Origin: Tessaracoccus sp.
Lineage (GTDB): Bacteria; Actinomycetota; Actinomycetes; Propionibacteriales; Propionibacteriaceae
Length of the DNA: 64,000 nt
Direction of reading: 5' to 3'
Assembly (NCBI RefSeq): GCF_016714275.1
Contig: NZ_JADJNP010000004.1
Location: 372,001 to 436,000 of the forward strand
Of the stretch, positions 35,939-44,581 are shown one piece after another. Under the pieces are notes generated by a model that was given only the letters and a program-made list of their open reading frames with translations, was not told the DNA's origin and made no database searches. A program made the translations under genes and the position numbers. Within the stretch, counting starts at the first letter, position 1, and every line of letters starts with the position of its first letter.

Positions 35939-36591
35939 GCTCCGAGGATGATCGCGGCGACCTGCTCAGGCGACGAGACGACGAGTTCGGCGCCTGCCTC
36001 TCGCAGCTGCTCCTCGGAGCATGCGCCGGTGGTGACCCCGAGAGGGCGCATGCCCGCCGCGAGGGCCATGGCGACGTCGGACAGCGCGTCGCCGACGTAC
36101 CAGGTGTCGGCGGCAGTCACGCCCAGGAGGTCCAACGCGAGCAGCGCCGAGTCGGGTGCAGGCTTGCCGCGCGGCACCTCGTCGGTGCCGACGAGCACGT
36201 CGACCAGATCGCGGATTCCCATGGAGACCAAGAGATGGTCGGCGATCGCGTGTGTCTTCGCGGTGACCACCCCGACGGCGAGGCCCGCCTCGCGCAGGCG
36301 CCGCAGCAAGGCCCGCGCGCCAGGGAGCAGCAGCGTCTCGCCGTGGAGATCGACGGCGCTGCGCCAGCGGATGCGGTAGGCCGTGATGATCTCCTCGATG
36401 CGGGGGTCGTCCTCGGGGAGCTCCGTCAACCCGGCCAGTGCGACCTCCAACGGCCGCCCGATATAGGGCACCACGTCCTCGGGCCGCACCAACGTGCCGA
36501 AGCTCGTGATGGTCTCGGCGATGTGGTGGGCGATGACGGGGACGGTGTCGGCGAGCGTCCCGTCGAGGTCGAAGACGACTGCGGGCTTCAT
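35935..36591 (-). CDS. HAD-superfamily hydrolase (phosphoglycolate-phosphatase-like)
   Basis: 218 aa. The nucleophile motif VVFDLDGTLADTVP lies near residue 5-18, with a helical cap, then VVTAKTH (motif II/III region), RGKPAPDSALLAL and the acidic motif WYVGDALSDVAMALAAGM. The size and cap fit phosphoglycolate or pyrophosphate phosphatases (Gph/PpaX). The substrate is unknown. It overlaps the convergent acetyltransferase stop by 4 bases. Confidence 0.9.
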   Translation of the reverse strand: MKPAVVFDLDGTLADTVPVIAHHIAETITSFGTLVRPEDVVPYIGRPLEVALAGLTELPEDDPRIEEIITAYRIRWRSAVDLHGETLLLPGARALLRRLREAGLAVGVVTAKTHAIADHLLVSMGIRDLVDVLVGTDEVPRGKPAPDSALLALDLLGVTAADTWYVGDALSDVAMALAAGMRPLGVTTGACSEEQLREAGAELVVSSPEQVAAIILGA

Positions 36592-36633
36592 GGCCCCACT
36601 CTATCCGGGTCAGGTGTCCTGGTAGGTCGGCAA

Positions 36634-36672
36634 CGCGAAGGGCCGCCCCGCGGAGCGGGACGGCCCTTCGCG
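36634..36672 (-). terminator. Strong terminator hairpin after metQ
   Basis: CGCGAAGGGCCG (36634-36645) and CGGCCCTTCGCG (36661-36672) are perfect 12-base arms. An inner CCCGC-GGA-GCGGG stem extends the hairpin. It begins 9 bases after the metQ stop and also faces the HAD gene start, so it may isolate the two units. The U-tract is short. Confidence 0.75.
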
Positions 36673-36680
36673 TGGGTAGA

Positions 36681-37541
36681 TCAGCCGGGGATGACGTCGC
36701 CCGAGGGCCACGTCGTCTTGATGAACTCGGCGACCTCCGGGGAGTGCAGCAGCTCCTCGAGCTTGGCCACAGCCGCGTTGGTGTTGTCCTTCCGCCACAC
36801 GAGGATGTTGGCGTAGGGGTTGCCCTCGACCGTCTCGCGCGCGATGGCGTCGTTGGTGTTCAGGCCTGCGGACAGGATGAAGTTCGAGTTCACCACGGCG
36901 GCGTCGACCTTCGGGTCGTCGACCAGCTGCACGATCACCTCGGGCTGGTTCTCCTCGAAGGTCAGACCCTTCGGGTTCTGCTCGGCGGTCAGGGTGAGCA
37001 CCGTCGAGTCCGCCGCGACGCCGGTCAGCAGGCCGGCGCTCTCCAGCAGTTTCAGGCCGCGGTTCTGATTGGACACGTCGTTGGTGATGGCGATCACACC
37101 GCCATCGGGGACCTCCGCCGCGGAGGCGTGCTTGGACGAGAACAGGGAGAGCGGCTCGATGTGGACGCCCGCACCGTGCTCGAACTCGTAGCCCTTCGTT
37201 GCGATCTCCTCCTCGAGGTAGGGGAGGTGCTGGAAGTAGTTGGCGTCGATGTCGCCGCCGGCGAGGGCCTCGTTCGGCAGAACGTAGTCGGTGAACTCTG
37301 TCACCTCGATGGTGATGCCGGCGTCTGCCGCGAGGTTCTGCTGGATGAACTCCAGGATCTGGGCGTGCGGGACCGGGCTGGCGCCGACCTTGACGGTGGT
37401 CACCTCCGTCGAGGTCTCGGTCGGGTTGGCTGCGGTCTTGCTGGTGCTCGACGCCGGGAGGGGCTCGGCGGAACCACCGCAAGCGGTGAGGGCGAAGGCG
37501 GCAGCCAACGAGGCGGCGATGATGGGGATAATCTTTCGCAT
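36681..37541 (-). CDS. metQ: D-/L-methionine-binding lipoprotein
   Basis: 286 aa with a lipoprotein signal ending in FALTACGG. The mature protein is NlpA/MetQ type: TVKVGASPVPHAQILEFIQQNLA, VTEFTDYVLPNEALAGGDIDANYFQHLPYLE and NSNFILSAGLNTNDAIARE. It captures methionine for the MetNI importer. It is the third gene of metN-metI-metQ, 88 bp after metI, with its own AAGGAG before the ATG. A strong terminator follows. Confidence 0.96.
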   Translation of the reverse strand: MRKIIPIIAASLAAAFALTACGGSAEPLPASSTSKTAANPTETSTEVTTVKVGASPVPHAQILEFIQQNLAADAGITIEVTEFTDYVLPNEALAGGDIDANYFQHLPYLEEEIATKGYEFEHGAGVHIEPLSLFSSKHASAAEVPDGGVIAITNDVSNQNRGLKLLESAGLLTGVAADSTVLTLTAEQNPKGLTFEENQPEVIVQLVDDPKVDAAVVNSNFILSAGLNTNDAIARETVEGNPYANILVWRKDNTNAAVAKLEELLHSPEVAEFIKTTWPSGDVIPG

Positions 37542-37629
37542 CCGGATTTCTCCTTGTGCTCGGGGCCAACAACAAGTTGACCGATTATGGGCCGGCCGAG
37601 GGATTCGGACCGGGGAACTGAGGGGTGGA

Positions 37630-38319
37630 TCAGCGGTGGTCGACGGCCTTGCTGATGCGCTCGCCGACGAACTGGATGATCTGCACGATGAGGATGATGA
37701 GCACCACGAGGAAGATCATCACGTCGGGTTGGAAGCGCTGGTAGCCGTAGTTGTAGGCGAGTCGGCCCAGGCCGCCGCCGCCGATGAGGCCCGCCATCGT
37801 CGAGTACCCGACGAGCGTGACGAGCGTGGTGGTGACGCCGTCGACCAGCGTGGGCATGGCCTCGGGGACGAGCACCTTGCGGATCGACTGCATGCGCGTC
37901 GAACCCATGGCGTGCGCGGCGTCCAGCTTGCCCGAGGGGACGTCGCGCAGGGCTGTCTCGACAAGGCGGGCGAAGAACGGGACCGCGCCGATCGTCAGCG
38001 AGATCGACGCCGCGATCGGGCCGATGGCCGTTCCGACGAGGAGCTTCGCCAAGGGCATCAGCGAGATCATGAGGATGGCGTACGGGAACGAGCGCGTGAT
38101 GTTGACCACGATGCTCGACAGCACGACGTTCAGCGCGCGATGCTCCGCCATGCCGCCAGGCTTGGTGACGAACAGCACCACGCCGAGCGGCAGGCCGAGC
38201 ACGATCGTGAAGATTCCGGAGAGACCCACCATGATGATGGTCTCCCACAGCGCGGGCAGGGTCGCCTTCGCGATGGCGGGGTTGTTGAGGAAGTCGCTGA
38301 GGGCGTCGAGCAGAATCAT
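37630..38319 (-). CDS. metI: Methionine ABC transporter permease
   Basis: 229 aa with about five transmembrane helices and the MetI-type coupling loop (GKLDAAHAMGSTRMQSIRKVLVPEAMPTLVDGV). It ends with VGERISKAVDHR, as is typical for MetI. Its start overlaps the metN stop by 4 bp, so translation is coupled. Confidence 0.96.
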   Translation of the reverse strand: MILLDALSDFLNNPAIAKATLPALWETIIMVGLSGIFTIVLGLPLGVVLFVTKPGGMAEHRALNVVLSSIVVNITRSFPYAILMISLMPLAKLLVGTAIGPIAASISLTIGAVPFFARLVETALRDVPSGKLDAAHAMGSTRMQSIRKVLVPEAMPTLVDGVTTTLVTLVGYSTMAGLIGGGGLGRLAYNYGYQRFQPDVMIFLVVLIILIVQIIQFVGERISKAVDHR

Positions 38320-39326
38320 CGCCGGGCCTCCAGTTCCTCGGGGCGGGTGAGTCGCGCGTCGGCGCCCTGGGCGCGCAACGCGTCGATGACGGCCTGCGGG
38401 TCCGCCTCGGGCGGCACCGCGATGCGCAGGTGGGAGAACGTCGTCCCGGCCAGGTGCTCGACGGAGCCAGCCAGGATGTTCAGTTCGGCCCCGACGATAG
38501 CGGAGGTGTGAGCGACGACCGGCGTCGCGGCCTTGTCTCCCGAGGAGAGGACGTCGACCAGCGTGCCCGGGAAGTGGCCGACCGATGCGTGCGGCGGGAT
38601 CCCGAGGAGCGCCTGGCTGAGCCGACCGTCGAGCTGGCGCACGACGTCGGTCAGCGGCCCGGACTCGAGGATCCGGCCGCCGTCGAGCAGCGAGACGGAA
38701 TCACAGATGCGCTTGACGACGTGCATCTCGTGCGTGATGACGAGCACCGCGAGCTTGGCGTGAGCACGGAGCTTCACGATGAGGTCGAGGATCTCGTCGG
38801 TGGTCTTCGGGTCGAGCGCGGAGGTGGGCTCGTCGAAGAGGAGGACGTCGGGGTCGGTGGCCAGCGCCCGCGCGATGCCGACGCGCTGCCGCATGCCGCC
38901 CGACAACTGAGCGGGGTGGGCCTCGCCCGCGTCGGCCAGACCGACGAGGCCGAGGAGTTCCTCGACCTTCTCGCGGCGCTTCCTCTTGTCGACGCCGATG
39001 AGCTCAAGCGGGTAGGCGACGTTGTCGGCGATGGTCCGCGAGTCGAAGAGGTTCGCCTGCTGGAACACGAGCCCGATGCGACGGCGCGCCGTGCGCAGGG
39101 CGTCGGAGCGGGCGGCGGTGAGGTCGACCCCGTTGATCTCGACGGTCCCCGACGTCGGGCGGTCGAGGAGAGTGAGGCAGCGCACGAGCGTCGACTTGCC
39201 CGCGCCCGAGTGCCCGATGATGCCGTGGATGGAGCCCTCGGGAACGGTCAACGACACGCGGTCGAGTGCGCGCACCTCGCGCTTACCCTGGAAGTAGACC
39301 TTTGAGAGGTCCGTCACGGTGATCAT
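38316..39326 (-). CDS. metN: Methionine ABC transporter ATPase
   Basis: 336 aa from the ATG at 39324-39326, chosen for the AAGGAG 4 bases upstream; a start at 39353 is possible but lacks a site. Walker A GHSGAGKSTLVR, signature LSGGMRQRVGIARAL and Walker B DVLLFDEPTSALDPKTT are present. The C-terminal NIL regulatory domain (about 255-336), which senses cytosolic methionine in MetN, is present. A palindrome lies directly upstream. Confidence 0.96.
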   Translation of the reverse strand: MITVTDLSKVYFQGKREVRALDRVSLTVPEGSIHGIIGHSGAGKSTLVRCLTLLDRPTSGTVEINGVDLTAARSDALRTARRRIGLVFQQANLFDSRTIADNVAYPLELIGVDKRKRREKVEELLGLVGLADAGEAHPAQLSGGMRQRVGIARALATDPDVLLFDEPTSALDPKTTDEILDLIVKLRAHAKLAVLVITHEMHVVKRICDSVSLLDGGRILESGPLTDVVRQLDGRLSQALLGIPPHASVGHFPGTLVDVLSSGDKAATPVVAHTSAIVGAELNILAGSVEHLAGTTFSHLRIAVPPEADPQAVIDALRAQGADARLTRPEELEARR

Positions 39327-39335
39327 GCGGCTCCT

Positions 39336-39352
39336 TGAACTTGCGTAGTTCA
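39336..39352. promoter_or_regulatory. Palindrome upstream of metN
   Basis: TGAACT-TGCGT-AGTTCA is a perfect 6-base inverted repeat 10 bases ahead of the metN start, overlapping the likely leader. It is a good operator candidate for methionine control. It does not look like the McbR site, and no SAM-riboswitch core was recognised. Confidence 0.5.
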
Positions 39353-39415
39353 TTCAATCAGGGCGCGCGGACAATCCCCGAATCACGGAGAGGGGCGTTC
39401 ACCAGCGGCGGAACC

Positions 39416-40096
39416 TCAATAGTGGCGCCGGACCTCAGTGGCGACCGCGGCGAAGACGCGCTCGTCGAGAACCGCGCCGATGCGGCGCACGCCCCCGGGA
39501 TCTATCCGCACGATGCGGTTCACGCGCACCTCGCTGGGACGGCGCTGCGGGTCCCAGGCCCCCGCGCCGATGTCCAGCCAGTAGCGGCCGGCGCGCGCCT
39601 CCTGCGCGGCGTCGCGGTCGTGGTCCTGCGAAGTGACCTGGAGCCCCAGCAGCCACGGGCCGTCGCGCCCGATCAACAGCACCGGGCGATCCTTTCCCTC
39701 CGCGTGATCCTCCTCGTACGGCACCCAGGTCCAGACGATCTCGCCCGGGTCGGCCTCGGCGTCGTGGCGCGGTTGATAGACGATCGTCGGGCGCTGCGTG
39801 TAGTCGCCGGGATACAGCAGGGGACGACCGGTCTGTGTCGACGGCTGGGGCCGATTGGCCGAGGAGGTCTTGGGTGTGGCGGCCGTTCGCGCGGAAGCGG
39901 GAGGCTTGGGCTTGGCCGTCGTCCTCGGCTGCGGGCTCGCCTTGGTGCGTGCCTTCGGCTTGGGCGCCGACTCACGCTTCGGGGCACTCTTGCGGGTCGA
40001 GCGCCGCTGCTGCCGCGTGGCGCGGTCGAGGGCGCGCTCCGCGACCTCGCGCAGCACGGTCAGCACGCCGTCGAGGAACCCGTTGGAGTTGGCCAT
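39416..40096 (-). CDS. PemK/MazF-fold actinobacterial protein with basic N-terminal tail
   Basis: 226 aa. Residues about 30-95 are a low-complexity Lys/Pro/Ala/Arg-rich region. Residues about 100-226 match the PemK-like fold protein conserved in many actinobacteria: GEIVWTWVPYEEDHAEGKDRPVLLIGRDG, GLQVTSQDHD and VRVNRIVRIDPGGVRRIGAVLDERVFAAV. It looks like MazF by fold, but no antitoxin gene adjoins it, so a housekeeping or nucleic-acid-binding role is as likely as toxicity. The basic tail could bind RNA or DNA. Confidence 0.78.
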   Translation of the reverse strand: MANSNGFLDGVLTVLREVAERALDRATRQQRRSTRKSAPKRESAPKPKARTKASPQPRTTAKPKPPASARTAATPKTSSANRPQPSTQTGRPLLYPGDYTQRPTIVYQPRHDAEADPGEIVWTWVPYEEDHAEGKDRPVLLIGRDGPWLLGLQVTSQDHDRDAAQEARAGRYWLDIGAGAWDPQRRPSEVRVNRIVRIDPGGVRRIGAVLDERVFAAVATEVRRHY

Positions 40097-40114
40097 GGGT
40101 CGGGAGTGTAGCGA

Positions 40115-40690
40115 CTAGCGGAAGCGAGGGAGGCGGCCGTAGAAGATCGACTCCGGGCGCCGATAGGGGATGGGGCGCTCGGCGCGGACCCGGTCCCAGT
40201 CGGCGAGATACCGCGTCACCGGCGGCAGCCACAGAAGAGCGGAGCCGACGATCGCGAGGCCGACGGCGATGAAGCCCCAGTCGCTGGCGAGGGCAGCGAA
40301 GCCTCCGGTGAGGGCGGCGGCGACCGGCGCGGCCCAGCGACCCCAGCGCCAACCGTTCCACGCCTGGAAGCCGGCTCCCGCGGGGGCTCCCGCGGCGATC
40401 ACCGCGGCCGCAGCGAGCACGCCCTCGAGCGTGAGAGAGAGCCACTTGCCTGGGTCCGGGTCGACCCAGGCGATCAGCCGGGCGGACGTCGGATAGGTCT
40501 CAGGATGCGCGGCCTGCCACCAGTGGATCCCGTAGGCGACGGCGACCCCGGCGGCGGCGAGATACAGCACGACAGCGGCCACCCCGAGGATGACGGGCCG
40601 GCGCGGCTCACCCGTGCGGAGGCTCCGCGTCACGCCGGGCTGGAGCTCCTCCAGCGGCGGCAGCGTCGCGATCTCGTTCGGCTCGGTCAC
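40115..40690 (-). CDS. Hypothetical membrane protein, four predicted helices
   Basis: 191 aa. The hydrophilic N-terminus (about 1-30) is followed by helices near 33-55, 88-108, 118-138 and 140-158, then a basic cytoplasmic tail ending RPESIFYGRLPRFR. I do not recognise the family. It resembles small actinobacterial membrane proteins of unknown function. It lies 18 bp upstream of the PemK-like gene in the same direction and may be co-transcribed with it. Confidence 0.72.
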   Translation of the reverse strand: MTEPNEIATLPPLEELQPGVTRSLRTGEPRRPVILGVAAVVLYLAAAGVAVAYGIHWWQAAHPETYPTSARLIAWVDPDPGKWLSLTLEGVLAAAAVIAAGAPAGAGFQAWNGWRWGRWAAPVAAALTGGFAALASDWGFIAVGLAIVGSALLWLPPVTRYLADWDRVRAERPIPYRRPESIFYGRLPRFR

Positions 40691-40747
40691 GCGCCCAGCC
40701 TACGACAACGCCCCATCCAGGTCCGGCCCCGATGGGCGGCAGTGCCG

Positions 40748-41284
40748 CTACGCGCCGACATCCGCGCCGTGATGGACCAGTTCGTGAATCAGGTAGGCGC
40801 CCAGCGACTCGGCGGAGAACACGAAGCCATCGCCGCGCCGGCCCTCCCAAGCCCACTGATCCTGGGCAAGGGCGGCCCAGGCCGCCGCGGCCTCGGCGGC
40901 GCGCTGCCGAAGGAGAACGGCGGCGTCGTCGGGCACGGTCAGCCAGTACTCGGCCGCAAGCGCCGCCTCGTCGCCATCCCAGACCGCAAAGGTGGCGCCC
41001 GCGCCGTCGGCCGCGATGATCGCTCCCAGACGGGAGGTCATGACGTCACATACGTCGGCGAGGTGACGCGCGTACTCGACGGGCGACCAGGTCGTGGGTT
41101 CGGGTCGCTCGGAGGCGCCCGGCCGGGCGAGGCGTGCGGCCACGCCGCCGGCCCTCTCCTCGATGAGGGTGGAAAACCGTTCCCTGACAAGGGCAGACGC
41201 GACGAACCCGCACTCGGCGCACGGTCTGGAGAGGACCTCGGCCCAGTCGACGGTGTCGGGTGGCGGCGTGACAGGTTGGCTCAT
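40748..41284 (-). CDS. DinB-family protein
   Basis: 178 aa from the ATG at 41282-41284; a GTG two codons upstream is possible. It is a four-helix-bundle DinB/YfiT type, with WSPVEYARHLADVCDVMTSRLGAII and the late histidine motif YLIHELVHHGADVG. DinB-like proteins bind a metal through three histidines, and several actinobacterial members are mycothiol-dependent transferases. With a mycothiol gene in the window that role is plausible but unproven. Confidence 0.82.
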   Translation of the reverse strand: MSQPVTPPPDTVDWAEVLSRPCAECGFVASALVRERFSTLIEERAGGVAARLARPGASERPEPTTWSPVEYARHLADVCDVMTSRLGAIIAADGAGATFAVWDGDEAALAAEYWLTVPDDAAVLLRQRAAEAAAAWAALAQDQWAWEGRRGDGFVFSAESLGAYLIHELVHHGADVGA

Positions 41285-41346
41285 TCTCACAGGCTAGACC
41301 TGACCACAGGACCCTCGCAGCGCCTCGCGGCCGGCTTGGCGAGCGG

Positions 41347-42330
41347 TTACCTGAGTTCTGCGGTCGCGGCGGCGACGGGGTCGACGTCGGGGCGGAGCCG
41401 GCGCATGACCGGCTGCCGGAGCAAGCCGCCCGCCGAGATGTTCAGGTAGCGGACATGGACGCAGAGCAGCGGCTCGACCCAGTGCGAGCGGCGGGCGTCG
41501 GGGCCTTGTGGCACGGGATCGAAGGGAGGGGTGTCCCGGACGGTCCCGTGGAGGACGACGAGCAGCGCGTCGCGGTCCCGCTGGCTGAGCCCGGAGCCCA
41601 CCCGGCCGAGGGGGTAGAGGACAGGATCGGTGTCGAAGGTCGCCTCGTCGGCCGCGTGGCCGATCCACAGTGCGCCGAGCCGCCGCTCGTCGCCCGCCTC
41701 GGGGATCCAACCGCCGATCACGGCCACCAGCTCGTCCCGGTGCGGGGTCTTGATCCAGTCGGAGCTGCGGCTCCCGGCGAGGTACGGCGACGACCGACGC
41801 TTGCTCATCACCCCCTCAAGGCCCTGCTCGCGGGTCAGCTCGACGACCGTGTCCGCGTCGTCGAAGGTCTCGGAGAGGTGCCAGCAGGGTCGGTCGAGGT
41901 CGAGCTGCTCGAGGAGGGCGCGGCGCTCGTTGTGGGCAAGGCGGGTGATGTCCTGGCCGTCGACCCGCAGGATGTCGAAGACGACGAATGTCGCCGGGCG
42001 CTCGCCCGCCAACTGCAGTGCCTCCGCGTGGTCGCGGACGTGGACGCGCGGGACGACGGCGTGGAGTTGGGGGACGCCGAGATCGGGATCGATGGCGATC
42101 AGTTCGCCGTCGAGGACCAGCCCGTCGGGGAGACCGACGGCGCCCTCGACGACCTCCGGGTAGGCCAGTGTGATGTCACCGCCGGTGCGGTTGAAGAGGT
42201 GGAGCCGCCCACCGCGGGTCTCGGCGAGCGCGCGCACTCCGTCCCACTTGATCTCGTGGATCCACTCAGGTCCGGATGGCGGGATTCCCGGGGTCGGCGT
42301 CGGGACCGCGAGCATGGGGCGCATGGGCAA
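41347..42330 (-). CDS. ATP-dependent DNA ligase (LigC/LigD-ligase type)
   Basis: 327 aa. The catalytic lysine lies in EIKWDGVR (K28, motif I). Motif III (FVVFDILRVDG), motif IV (EGVMSKRRSSPY) and motif V (DWIKTPHRDELV) are present, followed by an OB-fold domain (about 205-320). It seals nicks using ATP. Length and motifs fit the short stand-alone LigC type used in actinobacterial repair and end joining. No Ku gene is in the window. Confidence 0.9.
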   Translation of the reverse strand: MPMRPMLAVPTPTPGIPPSGPEWIHEIKWDGVRALAETRGGRLHLFNRTGGDITLAYPEVVEGAVGLPDGLVLDGELIAIDPDLGVPQLHAVVPRVHVRDHAEALQLAGERPATFVVFDILRVDGQDITRLAHNERRALLEQLDLDRPCWHLSETFDDADTVVELTREQGLEGVMSKRRSSPYLAGSRSSDWIKTPHRDELVAVIGGWIPEAGDERRLGALWIGHAADEATFDTDPVLYPLGRVGSGLSQRDRDALLVVLHGTVRDTPPFDPVPQGPDARRSHWVEPLLCVHVRYLNISAGGLLRQPVMRRLRPDVDPVAAATAELR

Positions 42331-42401
42331 ATTCTGCCCGGTCGGCGTGGCCTGTGAGTGCCGAGTCAGGAAAACCCCTCAGAACCGGTGGTGTGGCGTA
42401 G

Positions 42402-43571
42402 TCAGGCCAGCTTCCGCGCGGCCAGTTCGGCGAGCAGACGGGCGCCGTCCGGGACGACTCGGTCGTCGAACCTCGCGTAGGCCGAATGGTTGAAAGGGGC
42501 CGTGGCGGGGTCCAACTCGGGCGGGCAGGCCGAAAGGCCGATGAAGCACCCTGGAGCCTGCTCCAACAGGCGGGAGAAGTCCTCGGCGCCGGCCAGCGGG
42601 TGCTCCCACCTCGCGTGCCTCTCCGCGCCGAACAGATCGGCAACGGTCTCGGCGACGACGTCGGCCTCGGCGTCGTCATTGATCGTCACGGGGTACTGCT
42701 CGAGCAGACTGAACTCTCCGGTGACGCCGTGGGCCCTAGCGATGCCATCGACCACCTGCGGGATGGTCGCGATCAGCCGGTCGCGGGCCTCGTGGGAGAA
42801 CGCGCGCAGGGTCGCCTCGAGGCGACCGTCCTCGGGGATGACGTTCGCGATGGTGCCGGCCTGCAGCAGGCCGACCGTGACCACCACCGGGTCCTGGACG
42901 TCGAAGCGCCTCGTCACCATGGTCTGCAGCGCCGTCGTGATCTCGGCCAGCGCGGGAACGGGGTCGGCCGCGCGCTGCGGCGTCGAGCCGTGGCCGCCGC
43001 GCCCGACGACGCGGACCTTCGCCACGTCGGAACTGGCCATGACCGTTCCCGGCTTGGTGGAGAACGTGCCGCAGGGGTCGAGTGCGGACCAGACATGGAT
43101 GGCGTACACCCAGTCGGGCCGCGAGCCCGCGACGTCGAGCAGCCCCTCGTCGAGCATGTACCGGCAGCCGTCGACGCCCTCCTCGCCGGGCTGGAACATG
43201 AACACGACGTCGCCCGCCAGGTCGTCCCGGCGCGCGCACAGCTCGCGCGCGGCGCCGATCAACATCGACATGTGCAGGTCGTGCCCGCAGGCGTGCATGT
43301 TGCCGTTGGTGGCCGCGAAGTCGAGCCCGGTGAGCTCCTCCACAGGGAGGGCGTCCATGTCGGCGCGGAGCAGCACGACGGGGCGCTTGCCCTCGGTCTG
43401 CCGACCGCCGCGCAGCACGCCGACGACGCTCGTCACCGAAGCTCCGAGCGTGATCTCCAGCGGAAGGCCGTCCAGCGCGCGGAGCACGGCGGCCTGGGTC
43501 TCGGGGAGGTGCAGTCCCACCTCCGGGATCTGGTGGAGTTCGCGGCGCAGCGTGACGAGGTCGAAGGTCAT
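42402..43571 (-). CDS. M20-family amidohydrolase (hippurate-hydrolase-like)
   Basis: 389 aa. The metal-site motifs are MHACGHDLHMSMLIGAA and MFQPGEEGVDGCRYMLDEGL, followed by the dimerisation domain with RVVGRGGHGSTPQRAADPV. The C-terminal metal ligand lies in PLAGAEDFSRLLEQAPGCFIGL. It removes N-acyl groups from amino acids or related amides. The substrate is unknown and the protein is cytosolic. Confidence 0.92.
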   Translation of the reverse strand: MTFDLVTLRRELHQIPEVGLHLPETQAAVLRALDGLPLEITLGASVTSVVGVLRGGRQTEGKRPVVLLRADMDALPVEELTGLDFAATNGNMHACGHDLHMSMLIGAARELCARRDDLAGDVVFMFQPGEEGVDGCRYMLDEGLLDVAGSRPDWVYAIHVWSALDPCGTFSTKPGTVMASSDVAKVRVVGRGGHGSTPQRAADPVPALAEITTALQTMVTRRFDVQDPVVVTVGLLQAGTIANVIPEDGRLEATLRAFSHEARDRLIATIPQVVDGIARAHGVTGEFSLLEQYPVTINDDAEADVVAETVADLFGAERHARWEHPLAGAEDFSRLLEQAPGCFIGLSACPPELDPATAPFNHSAYARFDDRVVPDGARLLAELAARKLA

Positions 43572-43632
43572 GGCACTTGTCTACCGCATCAGGGCCGACC
43601 GCTTCGGTGAGGATCCAACCGAGCCTTGCCCT

Positions 43633-43663
43633 TATCGTTTATCGATGTTATCGTTTCTCGATA
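43633..43663 (+). promoter_or_regulatory. Tandem operator-like inverted repeats ahead of the DUF2975/HTH genes
   Basis: TATCG-N5-CGATG (43633-43647) and TATCG-N5-CGATA (43649-43663) lie 16 bp apart, ending 22 bases ahead of the DUF2975 start. The local A+T is far higher than in the genome around it. They are the likely binding sites for the XRE-type repressor encoded two genes downstream. Confidence 0.65.
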
Positions 43664-43685
43664 TACAGCTTCAAAGGAGGAACTC

Positions 43686-44294
43686 ATGAACGCCAAGCTG
43701 CTCACGTTCGACCGGTCCGACTACCGCGCGACGAAGGTGCTGATGATCCTGTTGGCCATCTGCGCACCCGCCGTGCTCCTCGGGCTTCCCGTCTACGACC
43801 TGGCGGCGGGCAACCCACTCCGGGTCTACCTGCCCGCAGGGGCCCTCGCCCCCATCTCTGTTGCCGACGGCGTCAGCGTCACCCCCTGGGGGGTCGTTTC
43901 CGTGGAGGCCGTGGGAGCCTCGATCGGCACTTGGGTGCTCTCGCTCGTTCCGCCGCTGGTTGTCGTCGTCGCGCTCTGGGTGGCGCTGCTGTTCCTGTGG
44001 CGCGTGGTCGCGGCCGCTGCGGCGGGTGCGCCGTTCACTCGCGACACCGTGCACTGCCTGCGTGGGATCGCGCTTACCGTCTTCCTGGGGTCGCTCGCAC
44101 ACTGGCTGGCCTCGGGGATCGTGGACGCCGCGCTCAGTCGCCAACTGATCCCTGGGGAGGAGACGACGCTGTTCGTGTCGACCATGGGGTCCGGCGGGCT
44201 CGTCGCCGTCGGTGCCGCGATGCTGTTCGCGATGGTCGCCGAGGTGTTCGCGCGGGGCGTGGTGCTCGAGGACGAGCTCGAAGGCGTGGTCTGA
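43686..44294 (+). CDS. DUF2975 membrane protein
   Basis: 202 aa from ATG 43686, which has a near-perfect AAAGGAGG. Four transmembrane helices (about 18-40, 75-105, 120-140 and 160-185) give the DUF2975 layout. DUF2975 proteins commonly pair with a small XRE regulator encoded directly after, and this pair does too (next ATG 1 base after the TGA). Function is unknown. A membrane sensor that controls the repressor is a reasonable guess. Confidence 0.82.
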   Translation: MNAKLLTFDRSDYRATKVLMILLAICAPAVLLGLPVYDLAAGNPLRVYLPAGALAPISVADGVSVTPWGVVSVEAVGASIGTWVLSLVPPLVVVVALWVALLFLWRVVAAAAAGAPFTRDTVHCLRGIALTVFLGSLAHWLASGIVDAALSRQLIPGEETTLFVSTMGSGGLVAVGAAMLFAMVAEVFARGVVLEDELEGVV

Positions 44295-44295
44295 G

Positions 44296-44550
44296 ATGCC
44301 CGTCGAGGAGCCGCATCGCATCGTCTGTCGGCTGGATGAGCTGCTGGAGCGCCGCGGGATGACGCTGACCGCGCTCTCCGAGGCGGTCGGCGTCACGCTG
44401 GCCAACCTGTCCATCCTGAAGAACCAGCGGGCGAAGGCCATCCGGTTCGGCACGCTGACCGCGCTGTGCGACGTCCTGGGGTGCACGCCCGGGGACCTGT
44501 TCACCCTTGAGCCGGTGGCTGGTCAGGTCGGGGACGACGTGCTAATCTGA
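44296..44550 (+). CDS. Small XRE/Cro-type helix-turn-helix regulator (YozG-like)
   Basis: 84 aa, almost entirely one helix-turn-helix domain: RLDELLERRGMTLTALSEAVGVTLANLSILKNQRAKAIRFGTLTALCDVLGCTPGDLF. This is the short YozG-type partner of DUF2975 proteins. Its stop codon lies inside a GATATC palindrome (44549-44565), which suggests it controls both its own operon and the SPFH gene. Confidence 0.9.
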   Translation: MPVEEPHRIVCRLDELLERRGMTLTALSEAVGVTLANLSILKNQRAKAIRFGTLTALCDVLGCTPGDLFTLEPVAGQVGDDVLI

Positions 44551-44565
44551 TATCACATTGATATC
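44549..44565 (+). promoter_or_regulatory. GATATC-N5-GATATC operator-like repeat ahead of the SPFH gene
   Basis: GATATC (44549-44554) and GATATC (44560-44565) with a 5-base spacer overlap the HTH gene's TGA. They share the GATAT half-site and 5-base spacing with the repeats at 43633-43663. An AAGGAG follows at 44571 before the SPFH ATG. Confidence 0.6.
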
Positions 44566-44581
44566 CAATTAAGGAGTGATC

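Noticed and set aside
39327..39415. Possible SAM riboswitch ahead of metN
   Set aside because: The gap is under 100 bp, too short for most SAM riboswitch leaders, and no core motif is visible; only a palindrome is supported.
39416..40096. Toxin-antitoxin locus (PemK/MazF)
   Set aside because: No antitoxin-like gene adjoins; the family is broadly conserved in actinobacteria as a single gene with a basic tail.
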